Source: Comamonas testosteroni ATCC 11996 (GTDB lineage: Bacteria > Pseudomonadota > Gammaproteobacteria > Burkholderiales > Burkholderiaceae_C). Taken from it: DNA of 64,000 nucleotides. Each line of letters opens with the position of its first letter. Position 1 is the first letter of the stretch. The notes beneath the pieces were generated by a model. It was not told the DNA's origin. It ran no database searches and worked only from the letters and a program-made list of their open reading frames with translations. The position numbers and the translations under genes are program-made. Shown here piece by piece: positions 18,425 through 26,745 of this stretch. The stretch is taken from assembly GCF_000241525.1 (NCBI RefSeq), contig NZ_AHIL01000044.1:1-64000 (forward strand). The letters are read 5' to 3'.

Positions 18425-19375
18425 TCAAAGAAGCCTAAAGCTCTTATCAAAGGTCGCCTCAACCTCCAGCTTTTGCTTGAGTAACCGTGCTTTCACATAA
18501 AAATCCGCGGTTCGCTGCTGGTCGGCAATGACTGCGGCATCAATGTCTTGCCAACGCATGGCTCTGCGCTCAAATTGCAGAGTCGCTGCTGCCACGGGAA
18601 TGCCGATGATTTTGGCCAGTGATTGTCCATAAGCATCGGCATTTTTGTATGACCAGATTTGTGCTCTGGCGACACGCTGTTTGAAGTCCTGCAGGGCTTC
18701 ACGCTTTTCTTTTAGGGCTACATCGGTTGCAGCCAAAAAGCTCAGGCCACTCCACAACCCTCGTCCATTCACCAGTACGCGTGCATGCTGGCTGGTTTCC
18801 GCCAACGCTGTGTATGGCTCCCAAGTTGCCCACGCATCCACCGCGCCTTGTGTCAGCGCCAACTTGGCATCGGCTGGCGGAATGAATTTGAACTGCACGG
18901 AGTCCAGTGGCAGCCCTGCAGCATCCAAGGCTTTGAGCGCCACAAAATGTCCAATCGAGCCACGATTCGTGGCAATGCTTTTGCCCTTAAGGTCGTTGAC
19001 GGATTGGAATGCTGAATCTGGGCGCACCAGAATGGCAGTGCCATAGGCATCAGAGCGCTGTGCGGCAAATGCCTTGGCAGCGCTGCCCGCCGCCAGACTA
19101 AACAACAGGGGTGCATCGCCAATAATGCCGAAATCAATGGCCCGGGCATTTAGCGCCTCCGCCAAAGGTGCGGCTGCCGGGAACTCACTCCACTTGATGT
19201 CATAGGGCAAATCCTTGGTCTCACCCGCCGCATCCAGCAAGGCTTTCAACCCGCCTTTTTGATCGCCTGCGCGCAGTTGCACGCGATTGCCTTGCGCCCC
19301 CACACTTGAAGCGCCCAACAAGCTGGAGCCCGCCAAAACAGCGCCCAGCACTTGATGGAAGTGTCTTCTCTGCAT
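18425..19375 (-). CDS. Aliphatic sulfonate ABC transporter binding protein (SsuA-like)
   Basis: A 316-residue periplasmic binding protein. A signal peptide (core LGAVLAGSSLLGASSVGA) is followed by the SsuA/TauA-type fold: LRAGDQKGGLKALLDAAG, then WSEFPAAAPLAEALNARAID, FGIIGDAPLLF and the hinge DLKGKSIATNRGS. Such proteins deliver alkanesulfonates to an ABC importer under sulfur limitation. It lies downstream of the hydroxyacid dehydrogenase on the same strand, with a 105-base gap that contains GTTTTTCGCATAAGC, a partial match to the motif seen before other genes here. No permease or ATPase is adjacent; it may use the importer encoded at 24892-26735. Confidence 0.88.
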   Translation of the reverse strand: MQRRHFHQVLGAVLAGSSLLGASSVGAQGNRVQLRAGDQKGGLKALLDAAGETKDLPYDIKWSEFPAAAPLAEALNARAIDFGIIGDAPLLFSLAAGSAAKAFAAQRSDAYGTAILVRPDSAFQSVNDLKGKSIATNRGSIGHFVALKALDAAGLPLDSVQFKFIPPADAKLALTQGAVDAWATWEPYTALAETSQHARVLVNGRGLWSGLSFLAATDVALKEKREALQDFKQRVARAQIWSYKNADAYGQSLAKIIGIPVAAATLQFERRAMRWQDIDAAVIADQQRTADFYVKARLLKQKLEVEATFDKSFRLL

Positions 19376-19480
19376 AACCGTCCTTGTGATGTCTGAAATA
19401 CAAGAACCATTGCAGCAGTCAAGTTGCTTTAGGTGAAGCGATTAATTCGCAGATGCTTATGCGAAAAACGGTGAGACAAC

Positions 19481-20482
19481 TCAGTAGCCTTTGCTTAGAT
19501 CCACCACATCAAATAGAGCTTGGGAGCGCCGATAACGCTGAAGATTCTCGGCAAACTTGTCCCGGGTCGCAGCTTGCACATCGCCTGCGGCCCAAGAAAT
19601 ATGCGGGGTGAGCCTGACCTTCTCGTGGCTGTAGAGCCAATGGTCTTCTGGCAGAGGTTCAGGCTCGGTCACATCCAGGCTGGCTGCGCCGAGCAGACCT
19701 GAATCCAGCGCAACCTTGAGTGCATCTTGGTCTACCAAGCCCCCACGAGCCACATTGATCAGATGCAGGCCCGGCTTGCAATACGCCAGTGCATCGGCAT
19801 TGATCAATCCCCTGCTCGCCGCTGTTAACGGCAAAGCCAACACCACATGGTCACTGCTAGCAAGCAATTGAGACAGGTCTTTGGCATAGGATGCGCCATC
19901 CTCATTCAACTGCGCAGATCCTTTTCCATTGCGCAAAACCTGCACCGTCATTCCAAATGCTTTTGCACGTTGGGCTACCGCCTTACCGATGGCACCGTAA
20001 CCCACGATACCCAGTGTTTGCTCTGCAAGCAGCCCCATGGGTTGGGAGATCACCAAAGTCGACTCCCGTTCCCAATCCGCAGCGTTTTTCGCACGGCGCG
20101 CATTCAACGCCAAAGACTGCTCCAGCAGTACAGAAAGCACGTAGTCGGCAATAGGCTCAGCCGCCACACCACGCGCACAGCTGACTTGCACACCCTCAAA
20201 CAACCAAGCGGGAAAATAATCGATGCCAACCGAAGCCAGATGCACCCAACGCAGGCGCCCGGGCCAGCCTGCCGGCTTTTCTTTAGGGGCATCGCGCCAG
20301 CCATTACGTGGAGCCGTCAGCAGCACATCGGCCTCGTGACAACGCTCCCAGGCCAAATCCTGGCCCGCATCCAAAACCTGCACACCGGTAGATGCAGACA
20401 AAACCGCACCTCCCAACTGATTAAGCACGATGGCCTGGCGCAGCGAAGGCGCCAAGGCGGGTGCGTCTGTCATTGAGCCCAT
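19481..20482 (-). CDS. D-isomer specific 2-hydroxyacid dehydrogenase
   Basis: A 333-residue NAD(P)-dependent dehydrogenase. The Rossmann motif GIVGYGAIGKAVA lies in the middle, followed by LINVARGGLVDQDAL (catalytic Arg region), VTEPEPLPEDHWLY (catalytic Glu) and LTPHISWA (catalytic His), so the Arg-Glu-His triad is present. It would interconvert a 2-oxoacid and a D-2-hydroxyacid. Start 20482 lies 2 bases beyond the stop of the upstream gene; a second Met three codons on is equally possible. It is the fourth gene of a tight unit (monooxygenase, aldolase, acyl-CoA-dehydrogenase-like, this gene), so its substrate is probably a fragment of the organosulfur compound after desulfonation. Confidence 0.87.
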   Translation of the reverse strand: MGSMTDAPALAPSLRQAIVLNQLGGAVLSASTGVQVLDAGQDLAWERCHEADVLLTAPRNGWRDAPKEKPAGWPGRLRWVHLASVGIDYFPAWLFEGVQVSCARGVAAEPIADYVLSVLLEQSLALNARRAKNAADWERESTLVISQPMGLLAEQTLGIVGYGAIGKAVAQRAKAFGMTVQVLRNGKGSAQLNEDGASYAKDLSQLLASSDHVVLALPLTAASRGLINADALAYCKPGLHLINVARGGLVDQDALKVALDSGLLGAASLDVTEPEPLPEDHWLYSHEKVRLTPHISWAAGDVQAATRDKFAENLQRYRRSQALFDVVDLSKGY

Positions 20483-20484
20483 GA

Positions 20485-21630
20485 TCAAACCCCCAGGGCC
20501 TTGCGCCCCGCGGTAATCCACACGCTATCGTCTTGAGGCGTGTGGATACGACCGCACAGCACATCACGCCAATGACGCTCCAAGGGGTTATGCCGTGTCA
20601 GCCCATGGTTGCTGGTCAGCGACTGGGCCAGCTCCACCGCCTGCACTGCATTATTGGTAGTCACGCTCTTGATCAGCCCTGCTTCGTTCGCGGATGGAAA
20701 TACACCATCGTCCAGGCCTCTGGCCAGTCCAGCGATCAAGCGCTGATTTGTCAGTAACAGACTTTCTATACGGCCAACGACTTCTTGGGCACGCGGCAAG
20801 GTCGCCAAAGAAGCTCCTAAAGAAGACGGTTTGCGTGCATGCAAGAAACCCAGCAACCAATCACGTGCGGCCTCGGCCACACCCGTATAAAGCGCAGAGA
20901 TCAGCACGGCAATCTCTGCCTGCGCCTGGGGATCTGCACCAAGCCATTCGGCCGGAAGACGCAAATCCACTGCATTCTCAAAAGGCACCAGCACATCTTC
21001 AAACACGACATCATGACTCCCACTGGCGCGCAAGCCCAGGTGATCCCAGGTCTCGTCAATACGTGTACCGGCCAGCCCCGCTGGAACCAGCAAATAGCCT
21101 ACTCTAGGCTCGGCCTCATCGGTACGCGCCCATAGTGCATACCAACTCAGAATCGGCGCACCTGTTGAGTACAGCTTGCGCCCCGAGACTCGCCACCCCT
21201 GCGGCGTTTGGCGTGCAATGGTGGCAGGCAGACCTCCACGCGCAGGAGACCCCAACTCAGGCTCCACACGCAAGGCGTTGATCAACGCCCCTTTCTCAGC
21301 GGCCTCACGCACTACTTTTTGTGCCAAAGCCTTGGGCCAACGATTACCCCCGCGCCCCAAACTGCGGTGCTGAGTGAACTGCATGATCAGCACCAGTGCC
21401 GTAGCAGGATCGCCCTTACCAATCGCTCCAATCACATCACTGAGCTGCGCCAATGTGGCCCCCTGCCCACCAAGCGAGATGGGCGCGGCCAAGGTCAGCA
21501 AGCCCGCTTGATGCAGATCCGAGAAATTCTCAAAAGGAAAGCTCGCATCCCTGTCATGCGCGGCCGCACGCTGCGCAAAATCAGCTGACAGACTGCGCAC
21601 CAGCTCCGGTAATTTCAATGGCGCGTTCAT
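20485..21630 (-). CDS. Acyl-CoA dehydrogenase-like flavoprotein (SfnB/DszC-type)
   Basis: A 381-residue protein with the three-domain acyl-CoA dehydrogenase fold: N-terminal helices, a middle beta domain (GWRVSGRKLYSTGAPILSWY, then DHLGLRASGSHDVVFEDVLV) and C-terminal helices. The closing TSNHGLTRHNPLERHWRDV resembles the flavin monooxygenase or sulfur-acquisition branch (SfnB, DszC and relatives) rather than beta-oxidation enzymes. It overlaps the aldolase stop by 4 bases, indicating translational coupling. In this branch members use reduced flavin to oxygenate organosulfur or similar compounds. The exact reaction is not inferable from the sequence. Confidence 0.85.
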   Translation of the reverse strand: MNAPLKLPELVRSLSADFAQRAAAHDRDASFPFENFSDLHQAGLLTLAAPISLGGQGATLAQLSDVIGAIGKGDPATALVLIMQFTQHRSLGRGGNRWPKALAQKVVREAAEKGALINALRVEPELGSPARGGLPATIARQTPQGWRVSGRKLYSTGAPILSWYALWARTDEAEPRVGYLLVPAGLAGTRIDETWDHLGLRASGSHDVVFEDVLVPFENAVDLRLPAEWLGADPQAQAEIAVLISALYTGVAEAARDWLLGFLHARKPSSLGASLATLPRAQEVVGRIESLLLTNQRLIAGLARGLDDGVFPSANEAGLIKSVTTNNAVQAVELAQSLTSNHGLTRHNPLERHWRDVLCGRIHTPQDDSVWITAGRKALGV

Positions 21631-22454
21631 TGCAGCACCTCCGGCTGCTCACGCACAATAACGGCTGCCAAATCGCGGAAGGTGTGATGAGCACCACCAG
21701 GACCACCAATTTGCGAATGCGTCAATGCAGCAATCTCGTGCGGTATGGGTTGCGGTGTGCCTGCCGCTTCTGCAAGCAACTGTGTGTGGCAAACATTCTC
21801 TAGTGCGATATACCACCAAGCCGCAGCTTCGATCGATGGACCCGCTGTCAAGATACCGTGATTCTTGAGAATCACCGCCTTGCGCTCTCCCAGCACCTTG
21901 GCAATGCGTTCGCCCTCATCGGTCTCAAGCACCACTCCGGAATAATCGTCAAACAGCGCATGATCCTGGTAGAACGCGCAAGAATCCTGCGTCAACGGGT
22001 CTAGCAAGCGCCCCAAGGTGGACCATGCCTTGCCATAGGTGGAATGGGTGTGCGCCGCAGCCACGATATTGGGGCGCGCCTCATGCAGGGCTGCATGAAT
22101 CGCAAATGCTGCACGGTTCAGCGGCCCTTTGCCCACCACAATTTCTCCGGCAGAGTTGACTAGCAATAGATCCGAAACACGAATTTGCGAGAAGTTGATG
22201 CCTAATGGATTGACCCAGAAATGGTCACTCCACTCAGGGTCACGGGCCGTAATATGGCCGGCCAGGCCTATATGCAAGCCATGGCGTGCGAACAATCGAA
22301 AAGCAATCGCAAGTTGCTCGCGACGATATTGGCGTTCTTGCAGGATGCTGCGCTGCGGCGCAGGCTCTTCAAACCAGTCTTGTCGACGGGGGTGGGCGTT
22401 AATCTCCAGTCGCTGACTGAGCACTTGCTCGGACAAGGCAATAACAGTAGACAT
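21627..22454 (-). CDS. Class II aldolase/adducin-family protein
   Basis: A 275-residue protein of the class II aldolase fold. The metal ligands are visible: AAAHTHSTYGKAWS gives His-x-His, and VILKNHGILTAG gives the third His. The usual catalytic Glu of fuculose- and rhamnulose-phosphate aldolases sits in a P-S-S-E motif; here the matching loop reads GPLNRAAFAIHAAL with no Glu, so a sugar-phosphate aldol reaction is unlikely and another lyase or decarboxylase-type role is possible. ATG 22454 is chosen over an upstream in-frame start that would overlap the monooxygenase. It sits between the monooxygenase (29 bases) and the acyl-CoA-dehydrogenase-like gene (4-base overlap). Confidence 0.87.
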   Translation of the reverse strand: MSTVIALSEQVLSQRLEINAHPRRQDWFEEPAPQRSILQERQYRREQLAIAFRLFARHGLHIGLAGHITARDPEWSDHFWVNPLGINFSQIRVSDLLLVNSAGEIVVGKGPLNRAAFAIHAALHEARPNIVAAAHTHSTYGKAWSTLGRLLDPLTQDSCAFYQDHALFDDYSGVVLETDEGERIAKVLGERKAVILKNHGILTAGPSIEAAAWWYIALENVCHTQLLAEAAGTPQPIPHEIAALTHSQIGGPGGAHHTFRDLAAVIVREQPEVLQ

Positions 22455-22482
22455 AGACAATCCGATTTCTTCAAAAAGAGTT

Positions 22483-23604
22483 TCAAGCCGCCAGGGCTTG
22501 CAAGGCTGGCGATGAATGGGTGACCGCAACGCTCACCCGTTTGCTGCTTGCAAGCTTGTCCTTCACCAGAGGCAGCAGCTCACGCCCATAGGCCAAGGTA
22601 TCTGGCAAAGGATCAAAGCCTCGAATCAAGAAGGTGTGAATGCCCAGGTCGTAGTACTTGATCAGCGCATCGGCCACTTGCCCGGCCGTGCCCACCAGCG
22701 ATGTGGTGTTGGAGCGCCCACCTGTTTCACGGGCAATCGCCGTCCACAGGCGCTCATCCACACGGTCACCGTTGGCGGCATCAGCCAACAAACGACGTGC
22801 ACCCTCGCTTTGCTGTGGGCCACCACGGGCATAGCTTTGTTCGGAACGAAAGTGCCTTGTAGCTTCAAGAATATGCTGCGCACGATCCCAGGCTTCGGCT
22901 TCCGTCGCGCCCAGAATAGGTCGGAACGAAATACTGAAATCGATCTCACGTTTGTGGAGCGCTGCAGCGGCTCTTACACGCTGCACCAGATCACCCGCCT
23001 GAGCCAAAGACTCGCCCCACAATGCATAGAGATTGGCATGGCGACCTGCAACCTCCAGCGCAGGTGCTGAAGCTCCGCCAAAGTAGATCGGAATATGAGG
23101 TTGCTGCAAAGGCTTGACTTCAGACCACACACCCTTGGCGCGGTAGTAGCGCCCTTCGTGATCAAACGGTTTGTCTTCGCCCCAAACACGGCGCAGCAAA
23201 CCTAGGTACTCATCGGTTCGCGCATAGCGCTCGTCATGACTCAAGAAGTCGCCATCACGCTGCTGGTCTTCATCGGAGCCGCCCGAGATGATGTGCACCG
23301 CAACCCGACCACCTGTGTAATGGTCCAGAGTCGCCAACTGGCGAGCCGCCAATGTAGGCGCGACAAAGCCTGGGCGATGTGCCAGCAGAAAGTTAATATT
23401 TTTTGTTGCAGCTGCGGCATAGTTGACCGTCAGCAACGTATCCGGACTGCTGCCGCTGGCAGGCACCAGAATACGGTCAAAGCCCGCGTACTCGTGGGCC
23501 TGAGCAAATGCACGAACATAAGCGGGATCTATGGCAGGACCACGTCTGGCAATGATTTCCGATACTTCATGGGGCTGAATCATGCCGATGAACTGAGCGC
23601 TCAT
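22483..23604 (-). CDS. LLM-class flavin-dependent monooxygenase, SsuD-like
   Basis: A 373-residue bacterial luciferase-like TIM barrel of the alkanesulfonate monooxygenase branch. Marks are HRPGFVAPTLAARQLATLDH, the glycine loop GRVAVHIISGGSDEDQQRDG, and HDERYARTDEYLGLLRRVW, which align with SsuD. Such enzymes use FMNH2 and oxygen to release sulfite from a sulfonate, leaving an aldehyde. The reductase (SsuE type) is not in the window. It is the first gene of a four-gene unit and follows a promoter with the shared GTTTTTCTTCGTTGGT element. Divergence from SsuD in the N-terminal 30 residues suggests a different sulfonate or sulfone. Confidence 0.88.
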   Translation of the reverse strand: MSAQFIGMIQPHEVSEIIARRGPAIDPAYVRAFAQAHEYAGFDRILVPASGSSPDTLLTVNYAAAATKNINFLLAHRPGFVAPTLAARQLATLDHYTGGRVAVHIISGGSDEDQQRDGDFLSHDERYARTDEYLGLLRRVWGEDKPFDHEGRYYRAKGVWSEVKPLQQPHIPIYFGGASAPALEVAGRHANLYALWGESLAQAGDLVQRVRAAAALHKREIDFSISFRPILGATEAEAWDRAQHILEATRHFRSEQSYARGGPQQSEGARRLLADAANGDRVDERLWTAIARETGGRSNTTSLVGTAGQVADALIKYYDLGIHTFLIRGFDPLPDTLAYGRELLPLVKDKLASSKRVSVAVTHSSPALQALAA

Positions 23605-23636
23605 GTGTATTCCTTGTTAGTTGATCATTGACCTCC

Positions 23637-23676
23637 ACCATAGGTCGAACGCCTAAATCAACCAACGAAGAAAAAC
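23637..23676 (-). promoter_or_regulatory. Promoter with shared GTTTTTCTTC element (monooxygenase unit)
   Basis: On the minus strand GTTTTTCTTCGTTGGT overlaps a -35-like TTGGTT; 17 bases later comes TATGGT, a -10-like hexamer. The start codon follows about 33 bases on. The 16-base element recurs exactly at 27829-27844. Confidence 0.55.
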
Positions 23677-23720
23677 GAGTTTTCACATCCGTTTTTCGCA
23701 TGTGAAATCTGAGAAACAAC

Positions 23721-24848
23721 TCAGTGAGAGAAACCCGCAACCACCGTGCGCACAGGCTCGGCATCCATACGACGTATCAGAGCCTGCAAGCCGTCAACCT
23801 CGCGAGCAGGCTTGCTGATTTGGGGGGCATCCGCCGTGCGGCACACCAGATCATCTTCACTCCAGCCGGAACTACCAGGCCTGGATTGCGCGCGCAGCCA
23901 ACCCTGTCTATCCACCAGAATCTGATACCCGCCCAACTGGCCATCCTCCGCCCCCAGCAAGACGCTCAAAGCGCGGCGCATCTCTGCACTATCGCTTGTG
24001 CAATCTATGCCTTGCGTCTCACCCACCGACACCGTCACCATCCGCGGGTCTTCTCTGACCCTGGTGTCCCCTGCAAAGACCAGGCGCACGGTCTGCCCAC
24101 GCAAGGCATCCAAGCGTTGACTGCTTGGACCACGCCCTGCACACCTCACGGCCTCATCTGGCAAAGCCACAGGAAACTCCCAAACACCTTCACGCTTAAG
24201 AGACTGCCCCGCCGCTTGCGCACGAACAAAGCCCAAGACCTTCCAGATCTGCTCATCCGTCATTAACGCATCGGCAGCAGGCATGGTTGCGCCGCCATGC
24301 CTGTCTGTCATGCCATGGCGAACACTCCAGAACAGCTCACCCTCAAATCGTCGCCACAAGATGGATCGATTCAAAGTAGGTGGCCATATCGCTTGCTTCT
24401 CGGCATCTACTCCATCGCCGTCACCCAACGCGCCGTGGCAACGCAAGCAATGTGCTTGATAAAGCTGCCGCCCTTGCATCACTGCACTTGCTGTAAAAGG
24501 CACGGCGCTGGCGTGAAACGCGGTGGGGACGGTGGGCGTCAACAGCAAACGCCATATAGGCCATGGCGTGAACAGAGCGATCAAGATCGCCAGAGCCCCG
24601 AGCCCCAGCAGCCTGCGTGGCCTCTTTCGCCACCACAGGGCCACAGCCAAAATCAGCAGCAATGCAGCGATGGCCAGTGCAGCCCACACCACGCGCGCAG
24701 CCTGGCCGCGATCAAAAAGAAGCTGCTCTGCCGCCAATCTATGGCTAAAAGGCCAAGAGCTGACCCCCAATATTTCCAGGAAAGCTGCCAGGCCAAGTTG
24801 GGCCTGGTGCAAGACCCATAAAAGGGTCTTGACGCCATCATCCGTCAT
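23721..24848 (-). CDS. Membrane-anchored cytochrome c family protein
   Basis: A 375-residue protein with two hydrophobic segments in the first 110 residues (AALAIAALLLILAVALWW, and LGALAILIALFTPWPIW), then a periplasmic cytochrome c domain. CLRCH at about residue 134 binds heme c, and the Met of GGATMPAADALMTDE is the likely sixth ligand. The C-terminal half has no recognised domain (VRLVFAGDTRVREDP and on). It is the last gene after a sulfonate ABC importer (substrate-binding protein, permease, ATPase), 43 bases from the ATPase gene, so it is probably co-transcribed. An electron-transfer cytochrome in a sulfonate uptake operon is unusual; it may oxidise sulfite or another sulfur product in the periplasm. 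Confidence 0.83.
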   Translation of the reverse strand: MTDDGVKTLLWVLHQAQLGLAAFLEILGVSSWPFSHRLAAEQLLFDRGQAARVVWAALAIAALLLILAVALWWRKRPRRLLGLGALAILIALFTPWPIWRLLLTPTVPTAFHASAVPFTASAVMQGRQLYQAHCLRCHGALGDGDGVDAEKQAIWPPTLNRSILWRRFEGELFWSVRHGMTDRHGGATMPAADALMTDEQIWKVLGFVRAQAAGQSLKREGVWEFPVALPDEAVRCAGRGPSSQRLDALRGQTVRLVFAGDTRVREDPRMVTVSVGETQGIDCTSDSAEMRRALSVLLGAEDGQLGGYQILVDRQGWLRAQSRPGSSGWSEDDLVCRTADAPQISKPAREVDGLQALIRRMDAEPVRTVVAGFSH

Positions 24849-24891
24849 ACCAACCTATTCAAGCTCTGCTCGCCATTACCAAATTCTCAAG

Positions 24892-25698
24892 TTACCAACT
24901 CGCATCCAGACCCAGCAGCTTGAGGGCTTCGTGACGCAGCTCCGTCAGTTTTGGATGGCTGCGGTGGCGCGGATATGGCAGATCGTTGTGCAACACGGCT
25001 TTGACCCGTGCAGGTCGATCTGAAAGCACCACGATGCGCTGCGCAAGGAATAGCGCCTCTTCCACATCATGGGTTACCAGAAGCGCAGAGAAGCCTTTGC
25101 GCTGCCACAGCTGCACAATTTCCGTCTGCATACCGAGTCGCGTCAAGGAGTCAAGCTTGCCCAGCGGTTCATCGAGTATCAACAACTCAGGATCATTGAC
25201 CAAGGCCCGTGCCAAAGCCGCACGCTGCGCCATGCCGCCAGACAATTGATGCGGGAAGGCCTGCGCAAAATCTTGCAACCCCACCAAAGACAAAGCCTGA
25301 TCAACACGTGCGGCATGGGTCTTCTGCAAACCTCTGGCCTGCAAACCCAGCAATACGTTGTCACGCACAGTGCGCCATGGGAACAGCGTGGGATCTTGAA
25401 ACACCAACAAGCGCGAAGGAGCCGGATCTTCAATCTGCTGGCTGTTGTGACGTATCTCACCCGTCGTCGGCGTATCCAGGCCAGCCACCAAACGCAGCAG
25501 GCTCGATTTGCCGCAGCCGCTAGGGCCCAAGAGGGCCACAAACTCGCCAGGAGCAATATCTAAAGAAAAATCATCCAGCACCTGCAAGCGCTTGTCGCCG
25601 TCACCAAACCAGTGGTTAACAGCCTCAATTTGCACATGCGCGCCCGCTTGCACCGTGGATGCTTCGGCCTGCGTGACTTCTGCAACTCGCCCTACCAT
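24892..25698 (-). CDS. Sulfonate/taurine-type ABC transporter ATP-binding protein
   Basis: A 268-residue ATPase. All motifs are present: Walker A GPSGCGKSSL, Q-loop VFQDPTLFPW, signature LSGGMAQRAALARAL, Walker B LLILDEPLGKLD and H-loop VTHDVEEAL. The closest families are SsuB and TauB of the nitrate/sulfonate/taurine group. An extended N-terminus of about 25 residues precedes the domain. It overlaps the permease gene by 7 bases and precedes the cytochrome gene, so substrate-binding protein, permease and ATPase form one import system at the inner membrane. Confidence 0.93.
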   Translation of the reverse strand: MVGRVAEVTQAEASTVQAGAHVQIEAVNHWFGDGDKRLQVLDDFSLDIAPGEFVALLGPSGCGKSSLLRLVAGLDTPTTGEIRHNSQQIEDPAPSRLLVFQDPTLFPWRTVRDNVLLGLQARGLQKTHAARVDQALSLVGLQDFAQAFPHQLSGGMAQRAALARALVNDPELLILDEPLGKLDSLTRLGMQTEIVQLWQRKGFSALLVTHDVEEALFLAQRIVVLSDRPARVKAVLHNDLPYPRHRSHPKLTELRHEALKLLGLDASW

Positions 25699-26735
25699 TT
25701 CACCACTCCTTTTTGCCAGCGCAGCACACGGTCACGAACCAAAAATAGCAAGCTAATCAGGCCCGAGAACAGCAGTGCCATCACAATCAGCGCCCCATAC
25801 ATGTTGGGATAGGCTGCCCAGCCCTGCGCCCAGGTCAGATACCAACCCAAGCCCGACTTCACTCCAAGCATCTCGGCTGCAACCAAGGTGGAGAACGCTG
25901 CGCCCAAACCCATGAACAGGCCCACAAACACCTGAGGCAAGGCAGCAGGTACAGCCACACGCAAGATCAAAAACCACTGCGATGCCCCCATGGTTCGTGC
26001 CACGTCATAAAAATTCTTGTTCACGCTGGCGATGCCAGACCATGTCAGCACAGCCACAGGGAAACCTGTTCCCAAAGCGATCAAAAACACCGCAGTGGAC
26101 CAACTGGATGGAAAGAAGAAAAACGAGACGGGAAGCAAAGCCGTGGTGGGGATGGGTCCCAGAACCCGCAGCACCGGATGAATCCAGTAGCTGGCCTGAC
26201 GCGACCAACCAATCCATACCCCAACCAGAAAGCCCGTCCACGCACCGCACACAATTCCTGCGGACAACAGCACCAAAGAGTTGCCGGTGCTGTCCAGCAG
26301 TTTGGCTGCGTCCGTTGTAAAAACTTCGATCAGGCTTTGAGGCGGTGCAAAAAATGGCGTTGGCAAGCTGGCCAATTTGGCGGTCACAATTTCCCACACT
26401 GTCAAACCTGCGCCCAACGCCACCAACCAAGGCCCCAGTGCCTTAACCCGCTTTGTGACGGGAATACCAATCAAAGGGGTCATCGCTTGCAGTAACGCAA
26501 CCAGCGCCACAACTGCAGCAGCACATCCAAACTCAGTGGTGTAGGCCCAATCGCTAAAGCCGACCTCTGCGTTGGACCAGAGCAAGGTCACTGCAGATAG
26601 AACTCCCCAGGACACCGCAGCCGACAATCCAACCAACCACAAAGCCTGGATCGATCTACGTGTCTGGGGCACTGACAACGGAGACTTAACCTCGATAGAG
26701 TGCTCCAGCGTTGCAGAAATATTCACCGCACTCAT
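25692..26735 (-). CDS. Sulfonate/taurine-type ABC transporter permease
   Basis: A 347-residue inner-membrane permease with about six to seven hydrophobic helices. The coupling loop is visible in the C-terminal half: NFYDVARTMGASQWFLILRV, then VPAALPQVFVGLFMGLGAAF, the EAA-type motif of SsuC/TauC. The protein is longer than SsuC (about 260), because it has roughly 90 extra N-terminal residues containing two more hydrophobic segments. It lies 10 bases after the binding-protein gene and overlaps the ATPase gene, consistent with one operon. Confidence 0.92.
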   Translation of the reverse strand: MSAVNISATLEHSIEVKSPLSVPQTRRSIQALWLVGLSAAVSWGVLSAVTLLWSNAEVGFSDWAYTTEFGCAAAVVALVALLQAMTPLIGIPVTKRVKALGPWLVALGAGLTVWEIVTAKLASLPTPFFAPPQSLIEVFTTDAAKLLDSTGNSLVLLSAGIVCGAWTGFLVGVWIGWSRQASYWIHPVLRVLGPIPTTALLPVSFFFFPSSWSTAVFLIALGTGFPVAVLTWSGIASVNKNFYDVARTMGASQWFLILRVAVPAALPQVFVGLFMGLGAAFSTLVAAEMLGVKSGLGWYLTWAQGWAAYPNMYGALIVMALLFSGLISLLFLVRDRVLRWQKGVVKW

Positions 26736-26745
26736 AGCCTTCTCC

